Positions 1-5,924 of a stretch of 10,829 nucleotides of DNA are shown here, in pieces. The number at the start of each line of letters is the position of its first letter. The first letter of the stretch is position 1. Source of the DNA: Burkholderiales bacterium (GTDB lineage: Bacteria; Pseudomonadota; Gammaproteobacteria; Burkholderiales; Burkholderiaceae_C); the NCBI GenBank assembly GCA_947474415.1, contig CANJKD010000028.1:1-10829 (forward strand). The letters run 5' to 3'. Position numbers and translations under genes: made by a program. The notes under the pieces were generated by a model that ran no database searches, was not told the origin of the DNA, and worked only from the letters and a program-made list of their open reading frames with translations.

Positions 1-825
1 ATTGGGGCACAACTGCACCATGCCGAAACCACGCACGAGATCCATGCGCGCTGGGTCGTGCTGGCCAGCGGCGCGGTGCCGCAGGCGCTGCTCGCGGCTG
101 GCATGTCGGAGCGCCACACGCCGAGTGGCGTGGCCTTGCGCGGCTATGTGAAGAACGACGCGATGGTGGGCCGCATCGACAAGCTCGAAATCGTCTGGCA
201 CCGCGCGCTGAGCCCCGGCTACGGCTGGATCTTCCCGTGCCCGGGCGGCGTCTTCAACATCGGCGTGGGCCTTGCCGACAGCCACGACGCGCGCCGCAAC
301 GGCAAGCTCACCAAGCGCGAGGTGAACCTGCGCCAGGTGATGGACGACTTCAAGCGTGTGCACGCGCCGGCCCGCGAGCTGATGGCCGGCGGCACCTTGC
401 TCGGCCCGATGAAAGGCGCACCGCTGCGCTGCACGCTCGAAGGTGCGCGCTGGTCGCGGCCCGGCCTGCTGGTCACCGGCGAAGCAGCGGGCAGCACCTA
501 TTCGTTCAGCGGCGAAGGCATCGGCAAGGCGATGGAGACCGGCATCCTCGCCGCCGAAGCCTTGCTGAAGGCCGGCCTTCACGCCGACGCCGATGCGGCT
601 TTGCGCGCCGACTACGAAGCCCATCTGCAAGCGCTCAAACCGCGCTTCCAGCTTTACCAGCGCGCCAATGCGGTGAACCGCTTTCCGTGGCTGGCTGACC
701 TGGTGATCTGGCGTGCCGGCAAGAGCGAACGCCTGCGCAAGCGCATGAGCGGGGTGTTGAACGAGACCAGCAACCCCGGCAACCTGCTGTCTGCCAAGGG
801 CATGCTGCGGCTCTTCACCGAATAG
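1..825 (+). CDS. Geranylgeranyl-reductase-type FAD-dependent oxidoreductase, C-terminal part (5' end outside window)
   Basis: The reading frame is open from base 1 to the TAG stop at 823-825, so the start lies upstream of the window and 274 C-terminal residues are visible. The first methionine in view (base 58) follows coding residues ending in WVVLAS, the usual strand before an ASG turn in FAD-binding flavoproteins, so it is not the true start. Seen: a GYGWIFP motif followed by a glycine-rich segment ending NIGVG, and a later segment GLLVTGEAAG followed by SGEGIGKAMETG. These match the substrate-side sheet and the second FAD-contacting motif of the geranylgeranyl reductase/FixC-like family, which reduces isoprenoid double bonds or acts as a monooxygenase-like flavoprotein. 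The N-terminal GxGxxG dinucleotide motif would lie outside the window. Substrate cannot be told from sequence. It is followed after 41 bases by the amidotransferase gene on the same strand. Family call is firm; exact reaction is unknown. Confidence 0.85.
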   Translation: MGAQLHHAETTHEIHARWVVLASGAVPQALLAAGMSERHTPSGVALRGYVKNDAMVGRIDKLEIVWHRALSPGYGWIFPCPGGVFNIGVGLADSHDARRNGKLTKREVNLRQVMDDFKRVHAPARELMAGGTLLGPMKGAPLRCTLEGARWSRPGLLVTGEAAGSTYSFSGEGIGKAMETGILAAEALLKAGLHADADAALRADYEAHLQALKPRFQLYQRANAVNRFPWLADLVIWRAGKSERLRKRMSGVLNETSNPGNLLSAKGMLRLFTE

Positions 826-866
826 CCGCGCAGCGAACTGAACCGAAGCAACGCGAAGCGAACCCC

Positions 867-1625
867 ATGTGCCAACTGCTGGGAATGAACGCCAACACGC
901 CGACCGACGTGATGTTCAGCTTCACCGGTTTCGCGACCCGCGCCGAGGAGCACAAGGACGGCTTCGGCATCGCCTTCTTCGAGGGCGCGGGCGTGCGCCT
1001 GATGGTCGATGTGCAAAGCGCGCGCCATTCGCCGGTGGCGCAGATGGTGCGCGATTACCCGATCAAGAGCGACAACATCATCGCCCACATCCGCAAGGCC
1101 ACGCAGGGCGTCGTCACGCTCGCGAACACGCACCCGTTCGTGCGCGAGCTGTGGGGCCGCTACTGGGTGTTCGCGCACAACGGCGACCTGAAGGGCTTCG
1201 CGCCGCGCCTGCACGGCGCGTTCCGGCCGGTCGGCGAGACCGACAGCGAACTCGCCTTCTGCTGGTTGATGCAGGAGCTGGCGAAGGCCCACGCCAGCGT
1301 GCCGCCCATCAAGGAGCTGACCCGCACGCTGCGCGAACTGGCGCCGGTGCCGGCCGCGCACGGCACCTTCAACTTCATGCTCAGCAATGGTCAGGCCTTG
1401 TGGGCGCACTGCTCGACCAAGCTCTACCACCTGCTGCGCCAACACCCGTTCGCGACCGCCTCGCTGCACGACGACGACGTGACCGTCGACTTCGCCCAGC
1501 TCACGTCATCGAACGACCGTGTCGCCATCGTCGTCACCGAACCGCTGACCCGCGACGAGCCCTGGCAGGCCTTTGCGCCCGGCGAGTTGCGGGTGTTCGA
1601 GGGCGGGCGGCTCAGTGCCAGCTGA
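867..1625 (+). CDS. yafJ: Class II glutamine amidotransferase, YafJ-like
   Basis: This 252-residue protein is close in length and motif order to E. coli YafJ. It begins MCQLLGMNAN; after removal of Met1, Cys2 becomes the N-terminal nucleophile of the Ntn-type glutaminase fold. Seen in order: HKDGFGIAF (residues 29-37), an IAHIRKAT segment, NTHPF, FAHNGDL and RPVGETDSE, which line the glutamine pocket in class II amidotransferases. No second (synthase) domain is fused, so it should hydrolyse glutamine and either pass ammonia to an unknown partner or act on another gamma-glutamyl compound; the physiological substrate of the YafJ branch is not something I can name. The start is fixed by the need for Cys at position 2. 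Only a weak purine run (GAAGCGA) precedes it. It lies 41 bases after the flavoprotein gene and 62 bases before the M14 peptidase gene, so the three may share a transcript. It is probably cytoplasmic: no signal peptide is visible. Confidence 0.93.
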   Translation: MCQLLGMNANTPTDVMFSFTGFATRAEEHKDGFGIAFFEGAGVRLMVDVQSARHSPVAQMVRDYPIKSDNIIAHIRKATQGVVTLANTHPFVRELWGRYWVFAHNGDLKGFAPRLHGAFRPVGETDSELAFCWLMQELAKAHASVPPIKELTRTLRELAPVPAAHGTFNFMLSNGQALWAHCSTKLYHLLRQHPFATASLHDDDVTVDFAQLTSSNDRVAIVVTEPLTRDEPWQAFAPGELRVFEGGRLSAS

Positions 1626-1687
1626 CATACTTGCCGCGTGCCTTTCGCATCGCACACCCCCGGGAAGACTTCAAGCCTGTTGCTGAC

Positions 1688-3388
1688 ATGACGAAACCCA
1701 ACCCCCGCTTCGACATCTTCCACAATCACGATGCGCTGACGCAGCTCTTGCACGACTACGCGAACGCCTACCCCGAGCTGGTGTCGGTGGCGTCCATCGG
1801 CAAGAGCTACGAGGGCCGCGACATCTGGGTCGCCACTGTCACCAACGTCGCCACCGGGGCGCCCAGCGACAAGCCGGCGTTCTGGGCCGACGGCAACATC
1901 CACGCCGCCGAGCTGACCGCCAGCACCGCCGTGCTGTATTACCTGCACCAGCTCGTGAACGCCTACGCGTCCGACCCGCAGACCACCCACCTGCTCGACA
2001 CGCGCACGCTCTACCTGTGCCCGCGCCTGAACCCCGACGGCGCCGAGCTGGCGCTGGCCGCACGGCCGCGCCACATCCGCTCCAGCACGCGGCGCTATCC
2101 GTATGAAGAAGAGCCAGTCGATGGCTTGAGCGCCGAAGACATCGACGGCGACGGCCGGGTGCTCTTCATGCGCGTTCCCGACCCGCACGGCGGCTACAAG
2201 AAGTGCGACACGGACGAGCGTCTGATGGTGGCGCGCCGCCCCGGCGAGTTTGGCGGTGAGTACTACCGGCTGATGCCCGAAGGCCTGCTGACGAACTACG
2301 ACGGCCTGACCATCAACGTCAACAAGGACGCCGAAGGCCTGGACCTGAACCGCAACTTCCCGGCCTTCTGGCGCCAGGAGTTCGAGCAGGTCGGCGCCGG
2401 CGACTACCCGGCCAGCGAGCCCGAGGTGAAGGCGATGGTCGACTTCGTGGTCAGTCACCGCAACATCGGCGCCGCCATCAGCTACCACACGCACAGCGGC
2501 GTGATCCTGCGGCCGATGGGGACCATGGGCGACGACGACATGATCCCGGAAGACCTGTGGTCCATCAAGCGCTTTAGCCAGCTCGGTGCCGACCTCACCG
2601 GCTACCCGGCGGTGAGCATCTGGCACGACTTCAAGTACCACCCGAAGGAAACCATCGGCGGAACCCAAGACTGGATGTACGAGCACCTCGGCGCGCTGTT
2701 CTGGGTGGTCGAGCTGTGGGCGCCGAACCGCGAGGCCGGCATCACCGACTACAAGTGGGTTGACTGGTACCGCGAGCACCCGCTGGAAGACGACCTGAAG
2801 CTGCTGAAGTGGAGCGACGAGCAATGCGCCGGCCAGGCCCATGTCGAGTGGAAGCCCTTCATGCACCCGCAGCTCGGCGCGGTCGAGATCGGCGGCTGGG
2901 ACAAGATGAACTTCTGGCGCAACCCGCCGCCGCACCTGCGCGAGCGCGAGGTGGCGCGCTTCCCGGCGTGGATGACGCAGATCGCGCTGAGCCTGCCCAA
3001 GCTCGAACTGCTGCGCACCGAAGTGCGCGCGCTCGGGCCCGACACCTGGCGCATCCGTTTCGCGGTCGGCAACAGCGGCTGGCTGCCGGCCTACATCAGC
3101 ACGCGCGCGCTGGCGCGCAAGGTGGTGCGCGGCGTGATCTTCGAGATCCATCTGCCGGAAGGCCACCCTGACATTTCACTCGTCAGTGGCAAGCCGCGCG
3201 TCGAAGGCCCGCAGCTCGAAGGCCACGGCCCGAAGAACTCGCTGCAAGCCTTCCTGCCGAACCGCGAGGTCACGAGCGACCGCGCCTTCGTCGAGTGGGT
3301 GGTGCGCGCCCCCAAGGGAACGCGCCTGGCGCTGACGGCGCATGCCGAGCGGGCGGGGGTGGTGCGGACCGAGGTGAGTCTGGATTGA
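1688..3388 (+). CDS. M14-family zinc carboxypeptidase-like metallopeptidase
   Basis: The protein has 566 residues. The M14 zinc site is complete: His72 and Glu75 in NIHAAE, and His267 in SYHTHSG. The substrate-binding Asn-Arg pair is in LNRNFP (Arg222) and the catalytic glutamate is Glu342 in WVVELW, matching carboxypeptidase A landmarks. Between the first zinc motif and the Asn-Arg pair is an insert with a calcium-loop-like DIDGDGR (151-157). The C-terminal 130 or so residues look like an all-beta accessory domain. No signal peptide is present, so it is probably cytoplasmic, unlike digestive carboxypeptidases; the substrate is unknown. The frame is open upstream to base 869, but that part is an out-of-frame shadow of the amidotransferase gene, so the ATG at 1688, where M14-like sequence starts, is preferred. 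TTG at 1631 is the alternative. No strong Shine-Dalgarno is seen. Immediately 3' of the stop begins a decayed TA locus. Confidence 0.92.
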   Translation: MTKPNPRFDIFHNHDALTQLLHDYANAYPELVSVASIGKSYEGRDIWVATVTNVATGAPSDKPAFWADGNIHAAELTASTAVLYYLHQLVNAYASDPQTTHLLDTRTLYLCPRLNPDGAELALAARPRHIRSSTRRYPYEEEPVDGLSAEDIDGDGRVLFMRVPDPHGGYKKCDTDERLMVARRPGEFGGEYYRLMPEGLLTNYDGLTINVNKDAEGLDLNRNFPAFWRQEFEQVGAGDYPASEPEVKAMVDFVVSHRNIGAAISYHTHSGVILRPMGTMGDDDMIPEDLWSIKRFSQLGADLTGYPAVSIWHDFKYHPKETIGGTQDWMYEHLGALFWVVELWAPNREAGITDYKWVDWYREHPLEDDLKLLKWSDEQCAGQAHVEWKPFMHPQLGAVEIGGWDKMNFWRNPPPHLREREVARFPAWMTQIALSLPKLELLRTEVRALGPDTWRIRFAVGNSGWLPAYISTRALARKVVRGVIFEIHLPEGHPDISLVSGKPRVEGPQLEGHGPKNSLQAFLPNREVTSDRAFVEWVVRAPKGTRLALTAHAERAGVVRTEVSLD

Positions 3389-3395
3389 GGGTGGC

Positions 3396-3566
3396 TTGGT
3401 TGGCGTAGACGACCACGCCGAGTTGCGCATGATTGCCCTCGCGCCGGAGAGCAGCATCCTCTGCTACGCCGCCGTTGTGGATCGCGGCTTGGCGCGACGA
3501 ATCATCAGTCTGCGCCGAGCCCATCGCCGTGAGGTCAAGCACGATGTCGAAAGCACCCAAGCGCCC
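3396..3566 (+). pseudogene. brnT: BrnT toxin remnant, N-terminal half missing
   Basis: In the frame of base 3396 the translation reads LVGVDDHAELRMIALAP and then RRIISLRRAHRREVKHDVES. This is the C-terminal half of a BrnT toxin (RelE-fold ribonuclease, normally about 90 residues): the RMIAL strand and the RIISLRKAxxREVK signature are plain. The first 40-45 residues that belong before VDD are absent; the preceding bases are the end of the M14 gene, so the 5' part was lost by a deletion or rearrangement whose junction lies within a few bases of the M14 stop codon. No credible start codon with a ribosome site is present, so it should be non-functional. The 3' limit given is approximate, because the frame runs on through brnA without a stop. 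The ATG of brnA at 3544 sits inside the last BrnT codons, the usual overlap of a brnTA operon. The call rests on remembered family motifs. Confidence 0.72.
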
Positions 3567-3848
3567 CGCCGTTGCCATGCCAACGACGGCGGAGGACCGG
3601 GCCATCACGTCGGCAGCCAAGGCCGATCCGGAGGCGCAACCGCTGACCCGGAAGCATTTGAAGGCGATGGTGCCGCTGCGGACGCTGCGCGGCCGCCCAA
3701 GTCCGGGAGCCCGAAGTTGCTGGTGTCCGTTCGCTACAGCCAGGAGGTTCTTGCGTACTTCAAGTCCACCGGTGAAGGTTGGCAGTCCCGCATGGATGGT
3801 GTGCTGCGCGAGTACGTCACGCGTCAGTCGCGTCGAGCGCAAAGGTGA
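3544..3848 (+). pseudogene. brnA: BrnA-type antitoxin, broken by a one-base frameshift
   Basis: From the ATG at 3544 the translation is MSKAPKRPAVAMPTTAEDRA followed by LTRKHLKAMVPLRTLRGRP, the typical N-terminus of BrnA antitoxins (COG3514). From 3699 onward the homologous continuation is in another frame: KSGSPKLLVSVRYSQEVLAY and GEGWQSRMDGVLREYV, ending with TGA at 3846-3848. Inserting one base between 3698 and 3699 (in GCCCAAG) restores one continuous protein of about 101 residues. Without it the N-terminal frame runs to 4017 as unrelated sequence. BrnA normally neutralises BrnT and represses its own operon; both activities should be lost here. The toxin next to it is truncated as well, so the locus appears dead. 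A sequencing error could produce the same picture. A programmed -1 slip would also give the right protein, but no canonical slippery heptamer is present. Confidence 0.82.
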
Positions 3849-3854
3849 CGCTGT

Positions 3855-3876
3855 CCCTCCGAATTCCTCCGGAGGG
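3855..3876. terminator. Short GC-rich inverted repeat between convergent genes (possible bidirectional terminator)
   Basis: CCCTCCG (3855-3861) and CGGAGGG (3870-3876) form a perfect 7-bp stem around an 8-base loop. It lies between the end of the brnA remnant (+) and the end of yoeB (-), where a shared terminator would be expected. There is no T-tract on either strand, so a Rho-independent role is uncertain. The rest of the 56-base gap holds only a small CCCGG/CCGGG repeat. Confidence 0.35.
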
Positions 3877-3904
3877 CGAGCCTGCGCAGCCCGGCCCCGG
3901 GGGT

Positions 3905-4159
3905 TCAGTAGTGAAACCGAAGCTGGGCCAGCAGCAAGGTGCCACCTTCGATTCTGTAGACCATGCGGTGCTCGTCATCGCTGCGCCGCGACCAGAACCC
4001 TGACAAGGCATGCTTGAGCGGCTCAGGCTTCCCAATGCCGGCAAACGGCTCGCGCTTCACTTCACCAATCAGCTTGTTGATCCGCTCAACCATCCGTTTG
4101 TCTTGCTTCTGCCAATACAGGTAGTCTTCCCAAGCTTCGTCGGAAAAAATCAGCTTCAC
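3905..4159 (-). CDS. yoeB: YoeB toxin (RelE-superfamily ribosome-dependent mRNA interferase)
   Basis: The protein is 84 residues, the same length as E. coli YoeB and alignable without gaps: it starts [17 protein letters not shown], has GKPEPLKHALSGFWSRR in the middle and ends RFHY. The residues known to act in E. coli YoeB are all present: Glu46, Arg65 and His83, with Tyr84 at the end. The toxin binds the ribosomal A site and cleaves mRNA, and is held inactive by YefM. Its ATG overlaps the TGA of yefM by 4 bases (4156-4159), the standard antitoxin-first arrangement that couples translation. Nothing suggests inactivation. It faces the decayed brnTA locus across 56 bases. Confidence 0.96.
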   Translation of the reverse strand: MKLIFSDEAWEDYLYWQKQDKRMVERINKLIGEVKREPFAGIGKPEPLKHALSGFWSRRSDDEHRMVYRIEGGTLLLAQLRFHY

Positions 4160-4407
4160 TTCACCAGCTTTCTTTCCACGCCCTTCCCCGCAGTCAGCTG
4201 AGCGGCAGCCGAGAGCAAGCGCTTGGCGTTCGAGGGGTTTCGCAAGAGGTATGCGGTCTCTTCGAGCGCCTGAAAGTCTTCCAGCGAGAGCATCACCACG
4301 GCCTGTTCACCGTTGCGGGTAATGATCAAGGCCTCATGGTCATCGCAGACGCGGTCCATGGTGCGAGCCAAATTCGCGCGGGCTGAAGAGTAGGTGATAG
4401 CGTCCAT
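4156..4407 (-). CDS. yefM: YefM antitoxin (Phd/YefM family)
   Basis: The protein is 83 residues. The N-terminal half, [20 protein letters not shown] and then [20 protein letters not shown], is the Phd/YefM dimerisation and DNA-binding domain. The C-terminal third, including [19 protein letters not shown], is the YoeB-wrapping segment, disordered when free and the target of Lon in E. coli. It neutralises YoeB and represses its own operon, with YoeB as co-repressor. The start is supported by AAGGA (- strand, 4418-4414) six bases upstream of the ATG and by operator palindromes just upstream. GC falls to 53% at 4141-4200 and 48% at 4381-4440, against 72% in the molybdenum-enzyme gene at 7201-7260, which fits horizontal acquisition. 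Confidence 0.95.
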   Translation of the reverse strand: MDAITYSSARANLARTMDRVCDDHEALIITRNGEQAVVMLSLEDFQALEETAYLLRNPSNAKRLLSAAAQLTAGKGVERKLVK

Positions 4408-4413
4408 TGCATG

Positions 4414-4418
4414 TCCTT
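4414..4418 (-). promoter_or_regulatory. Ribosome binding site of yefM
   Basis: On the - strand these bases read AAGGA, six bases before the yefM ATG at 4407. This is the strongest Shine-Dalgarno match in the TA island and fixes the antitoxin start. Confidence 0.75.
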
Positions 4419-4423
4419 GGTAT

Positions 4424-4442
4424 CGTACGCGTTATTGTACAA
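4424..4442 (-). promoter_or_regulatory. Predicted YefM(-YoeB) operator: two palindromes with 12-bp centre spacing
   Basis: Two palindromes lie just upstream of yefM: TTGTACAA at 4435-4442, which contains a perfect TGTACA core (4436-4441), and CGTACG at 4424-4429. Their centres (4438.5 and 4426.5) are 12 bp apart. The E. coli yefM-yoeB operator is known to consist of a long and a short palindrome with TGTACA cores at that same spacing, so the geometry supports autoregulation. The nearer site differs from TGTACA at its two outer positions. Confidence 0.7.
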
Positions 4443-4462
4443 GTAGAGTTGGTGCCGCTGAA
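4434..4462 (-). promoter_or_regulatory. Candidate sigma-70 promoter of yefM-yoeB
   Basis: On the - strand TACAAT (4439-4434) is a one-mismatch -10 element, preceded at 17 bp by TTCAGC (4462-4457), which matches the -35 consensus at only three positions. The -10 overlaps the TGTACA operator palindrome, so bound YefM-YoeB would block RNA polymerase. Transcription would start near 4427. The -35 is weak, so the call is tentative. Confidence 0.4.
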
Positions 4463-4475
4463 CGACAACCTGGCC

Positions 4476-5213
4476 TCAGCCCCCCAAGTCATCACTAGCC
4501 GCCGCCCTCGGAATCATCGGTGCCTCGCTCATCGCCTGGCGCCACACCTTCTTCGGCAGGAAGCTGCGCAGCTGGCCGATGGCCTTGTCGATCAGCTCGG
4601 CGTGCAGGGCGTGGCCGAGGCCGGGCAGCACGTCGGCGGTCACGTCGCCGCCGAGGGCCACCAGGCATTGCGCCGATTCAACCGAGGCGCGGTACGGGAT
4701 CACGCTGTCTTCCATGCCGTGGAACAGGTGCACGGTGGTGTCGGCCGGGGCGTGCGCGGGTGCATCCACATGCCGGCCGGAAAACGCGAGCACGCGGCCG
4801 GCCAGTTGCGGCTCGGCCTGCACGGCTTCGAGTGCCATGATCGCGCCCTGCGAGAAGCCGGCCAGCGCGGTGCGTTCCCAGCCAATGCCGTAGCGGGCCT
4901 GGAGCGCGCGCACGGTGGCGATGAAGGGCGTCAGCGCCGCGGCCACGCGCTCGGCCCGGTTCGCGTCGTTGAGGAGGCGGATCGAGAACCACTGCCGGCC
5001 GATGGCGTTGCCGCTGCCGCTACCGTCATCAAACACGGCGTCGTAAGGCGCCGGCCCGTCCAGGCAGATCACGGCGGCTTGCGGGTATTCATGTGCCAGG
5101 CGCAGCGCGAGCGGCGCCATGTTCTCGGCCGTGGCGCCGACGCCGTGGAACAGCAGGTACAGCAGGTCGGGCGGGCCTTCCTTGGGCAGGTGGGCGAGGG
5201 CGGTGGTGCTCAT
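4476..5213 (-). CDS. ypfH: YpfH-like alpha/beta-hydrolase (serine esterase)
   Basis: The protein has 245 residues and belongs to the phospholipase/carboxylesterase branch of the alpha/beta-hydrolase fold. The oxyanion loop is FHGVGA (22-27) and the nucleophile elbow is GFSQGA with Ser121. The acid is Asp169 in HGMEDSVIP and the base is His201 in GLGHAL. A GRQWFS motif (72-77) and the segment [11 protein letters not shown] are shared with E. coli YpfH. It should hydrolyse short acyl esters in the cytoplasm; the natural substrate is unknown. The frame extends upstream to a TTG at 5291, but that extension has no hydrolase character, so the ATG at 5213 is chosen. No clear Shine-Dalgarno is seen there. 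It is divergent from the molybdenum-enzyme operon. Its stop is 68 bases from the yefM start on the same strand, so read-through into the TA module is possible. Confidence 0.88.
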   Translation of the reverse strand: MSTTALAHLPKEGPPDLLYLLFHGVGATAENMAPLALRLAHEYPQAAVICLDGPAPYDAVFDDGSGSGNAIGRQWFSIRLLNDANRAERVAAALTPFIATVRALQARYGIGWERTALAGFSQGAIMALEAVQAEPQLAGRVLAFSGRHVDAPAHAPADTTVHLFHGMEDSVIPYRASVESAQCLVALGGDVTADVLPGLGHALHAELIDKAIGQLRSFLPKKVWRQAMSEAPMIPRAAASDDLGG

Positions 5214-5293
5214 CGTGTCGGTGTCGAGTTGGAGGGGAACGGGTGCCAGTGGAACACGGCAGCGGTCGGTGCGCAGGCCGGGCCACGGCAACC

Positions 5294-5361
5294 TATGAGT
5301 AAATGTGGCTCTGCCACTTTACTCATACCCCCTTGGGGGGCGGACGACGTACTCGTCGGCC
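5294..5361. repeat. Cluster of three adjacent inverted repeats in a divergent intergenic region
   Basis: The first element pairs 5294-5309 with 5313-5327: a 15-bp stem (arms start TATGAGTAAA and end TTTACTCATA) with one bulged T and a three-base TCT loop. The second is CCCCC-TT-GGGGGG (5328-5340). The third pairs GGCGGACGA (5339-5347) with TCGTCGGCC (5353-5361) around CGTAC, with one mismatch. The genes on both sides point away from it, so it is not an ordinary terminator. A REP-like dispersed element or a regulatory site for the esterase or the molybdenum-enzyme operon is possible. The surrounding 5214-5426 gap holds no gene that I can support. Confidence 0.75.
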
Positions 5362-5415
5362 TCGGGGCACCGTTCAGGATGCCGCACAATCGACACGCCC
5401 TGCAACGTGCTGACC

Positions 5416-5420
5416 AGGAG
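5416..5420 (+). promoter_or_regulatory. Ribosome binding site deciding the GTG start of the [2Fe-2S] subunit
   Basis: AGGAG lies six bases upstream of the GTG at 5427. The GTG is also where family homology begins ([11 protein letters not shown]). The in-frame ATG at 5379 lacks a comparable site. Confidence 0.75.
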
Positions 5421-5426
5421 TTTGAC

Positions 5427-5924
5427 GTGGACCTTTCGATCAATGGCCAGGTGCGCACGCTGGACGATGCCGCCGTCGACCCCGCCATGCCGCTGCTGTG
5501 GGTGTTGCGCGACGTGCTGAACCTCACAGGCACCAAGTTCGGCTGCGGCGTCTCGGCCTGCGGTGCCTGCACGGTGCACGCCGATGGCCAGGCGTTGCGC
5601 TCGTGCGTCACGCCGCTGGGCGCGGTGGCGGGCAAGCGCATCGTGACGATCGAGGCCCTCGGCACGGCCGAGCAGCCACATGTGCTGCAGGCCGCCTGGA
5701 TCGCGCACCAGGTGCCGCAGTGCGGCTACTGTCAGAGCGGCATGCTGATGGCCGCAGCGGCGCTGCTCGAGAAGAACCCGAACCCGACTGACGCCGACAT
5801 CGACGCGGCCATCACCAACCTGTGCCGCTGCGGCACCTACCCGCGCATTCGCGAGGCCATCAAGACGGCCGGCGCCGCCATGCGCGGTGGAGTCACATAC
5901 AAGTCGTCGGGAGCCAAGCCATGA
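5427..5924 (+). CDS. [2Fe-2S] subunit of a xanthine-oxidase-family molybdenum hydroxylase (IorA-like)
   Basis: The protein has 165 residues counting from the GTG start. It has the two standard domains. The N-terminal ferredoxin-like domain carries Cys40, Cys45, Cys48 and Cys60 (CGVSACGAC, then SC). The C-terminal helical domain carries Cys99 and Cys102 (QCGYC) plus Cys133 and Cys135 (LCRCGTY). All eight ligands for two [2Fe-2S] clusters are intact. It passes electrons out from the molybdenum centre of the large subunit encoded next, with which it shares an ATGA overlap (5921-5924). The length and fold match IorA-type small subunits. No FAD subunit gene and no cytochrome c domain are encoded here, so the acceptor is unknown. 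The much longer open frame starting at 4407 is an antisense shadow of the esterase and is not part of the protein. Confidence 0.94.
   Translation: MDLSINGQVRTLDDAAVDPAMPLLWVLRDVLNLTGTKFGCGVSACGACTVHADGQALRSCVTPLGAVAGKRIVTIEALGTAEQPHVLQAAWIAHQVPQCGYCQSGMLMAAAALLEKNPNPTDADIDAAITNLCRCGTYPRIREAIKTAGAAMRGGVTYKSSGAKP

Noticed and set aside
826..866. GCGAA-rich repeats in the 41-base gap before the amidotransferase gene
   Set aside because: The units are too short and irregular to be a meaningful repeat or operator.
869..1687. N-terminal extension of the M14 frame
   Set aside because: It overlaps the amidotransferase gene out of frame and is arginine-rich shadow sequence. M14-like sequence begins at 1688.
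1424..3166. A 580-codon open frame on the - strand across the M14 peptidase gene
   Set aside because: It is an antisense shadow caused by high GC and codon bias. It has no domain character, while the + strand shows a complete M14 active site.
3690..3710. Programmed -1 frameshifting to make full-length BrnA
   Set aside because: A -1 slip would restore the protein, but there is no canonical X XXY YYZ heptamer and the partner toxin is truncated, so mutation or a read error is simpler.
4407..5426. Long N-terminal extension of the [2Fe-2S] subunit frame
   Set aside because: It runs antisense through the esterase gene and is low-complexity. The AGGAG site before the GTG at 5427 and the start of family homology place the real start there.
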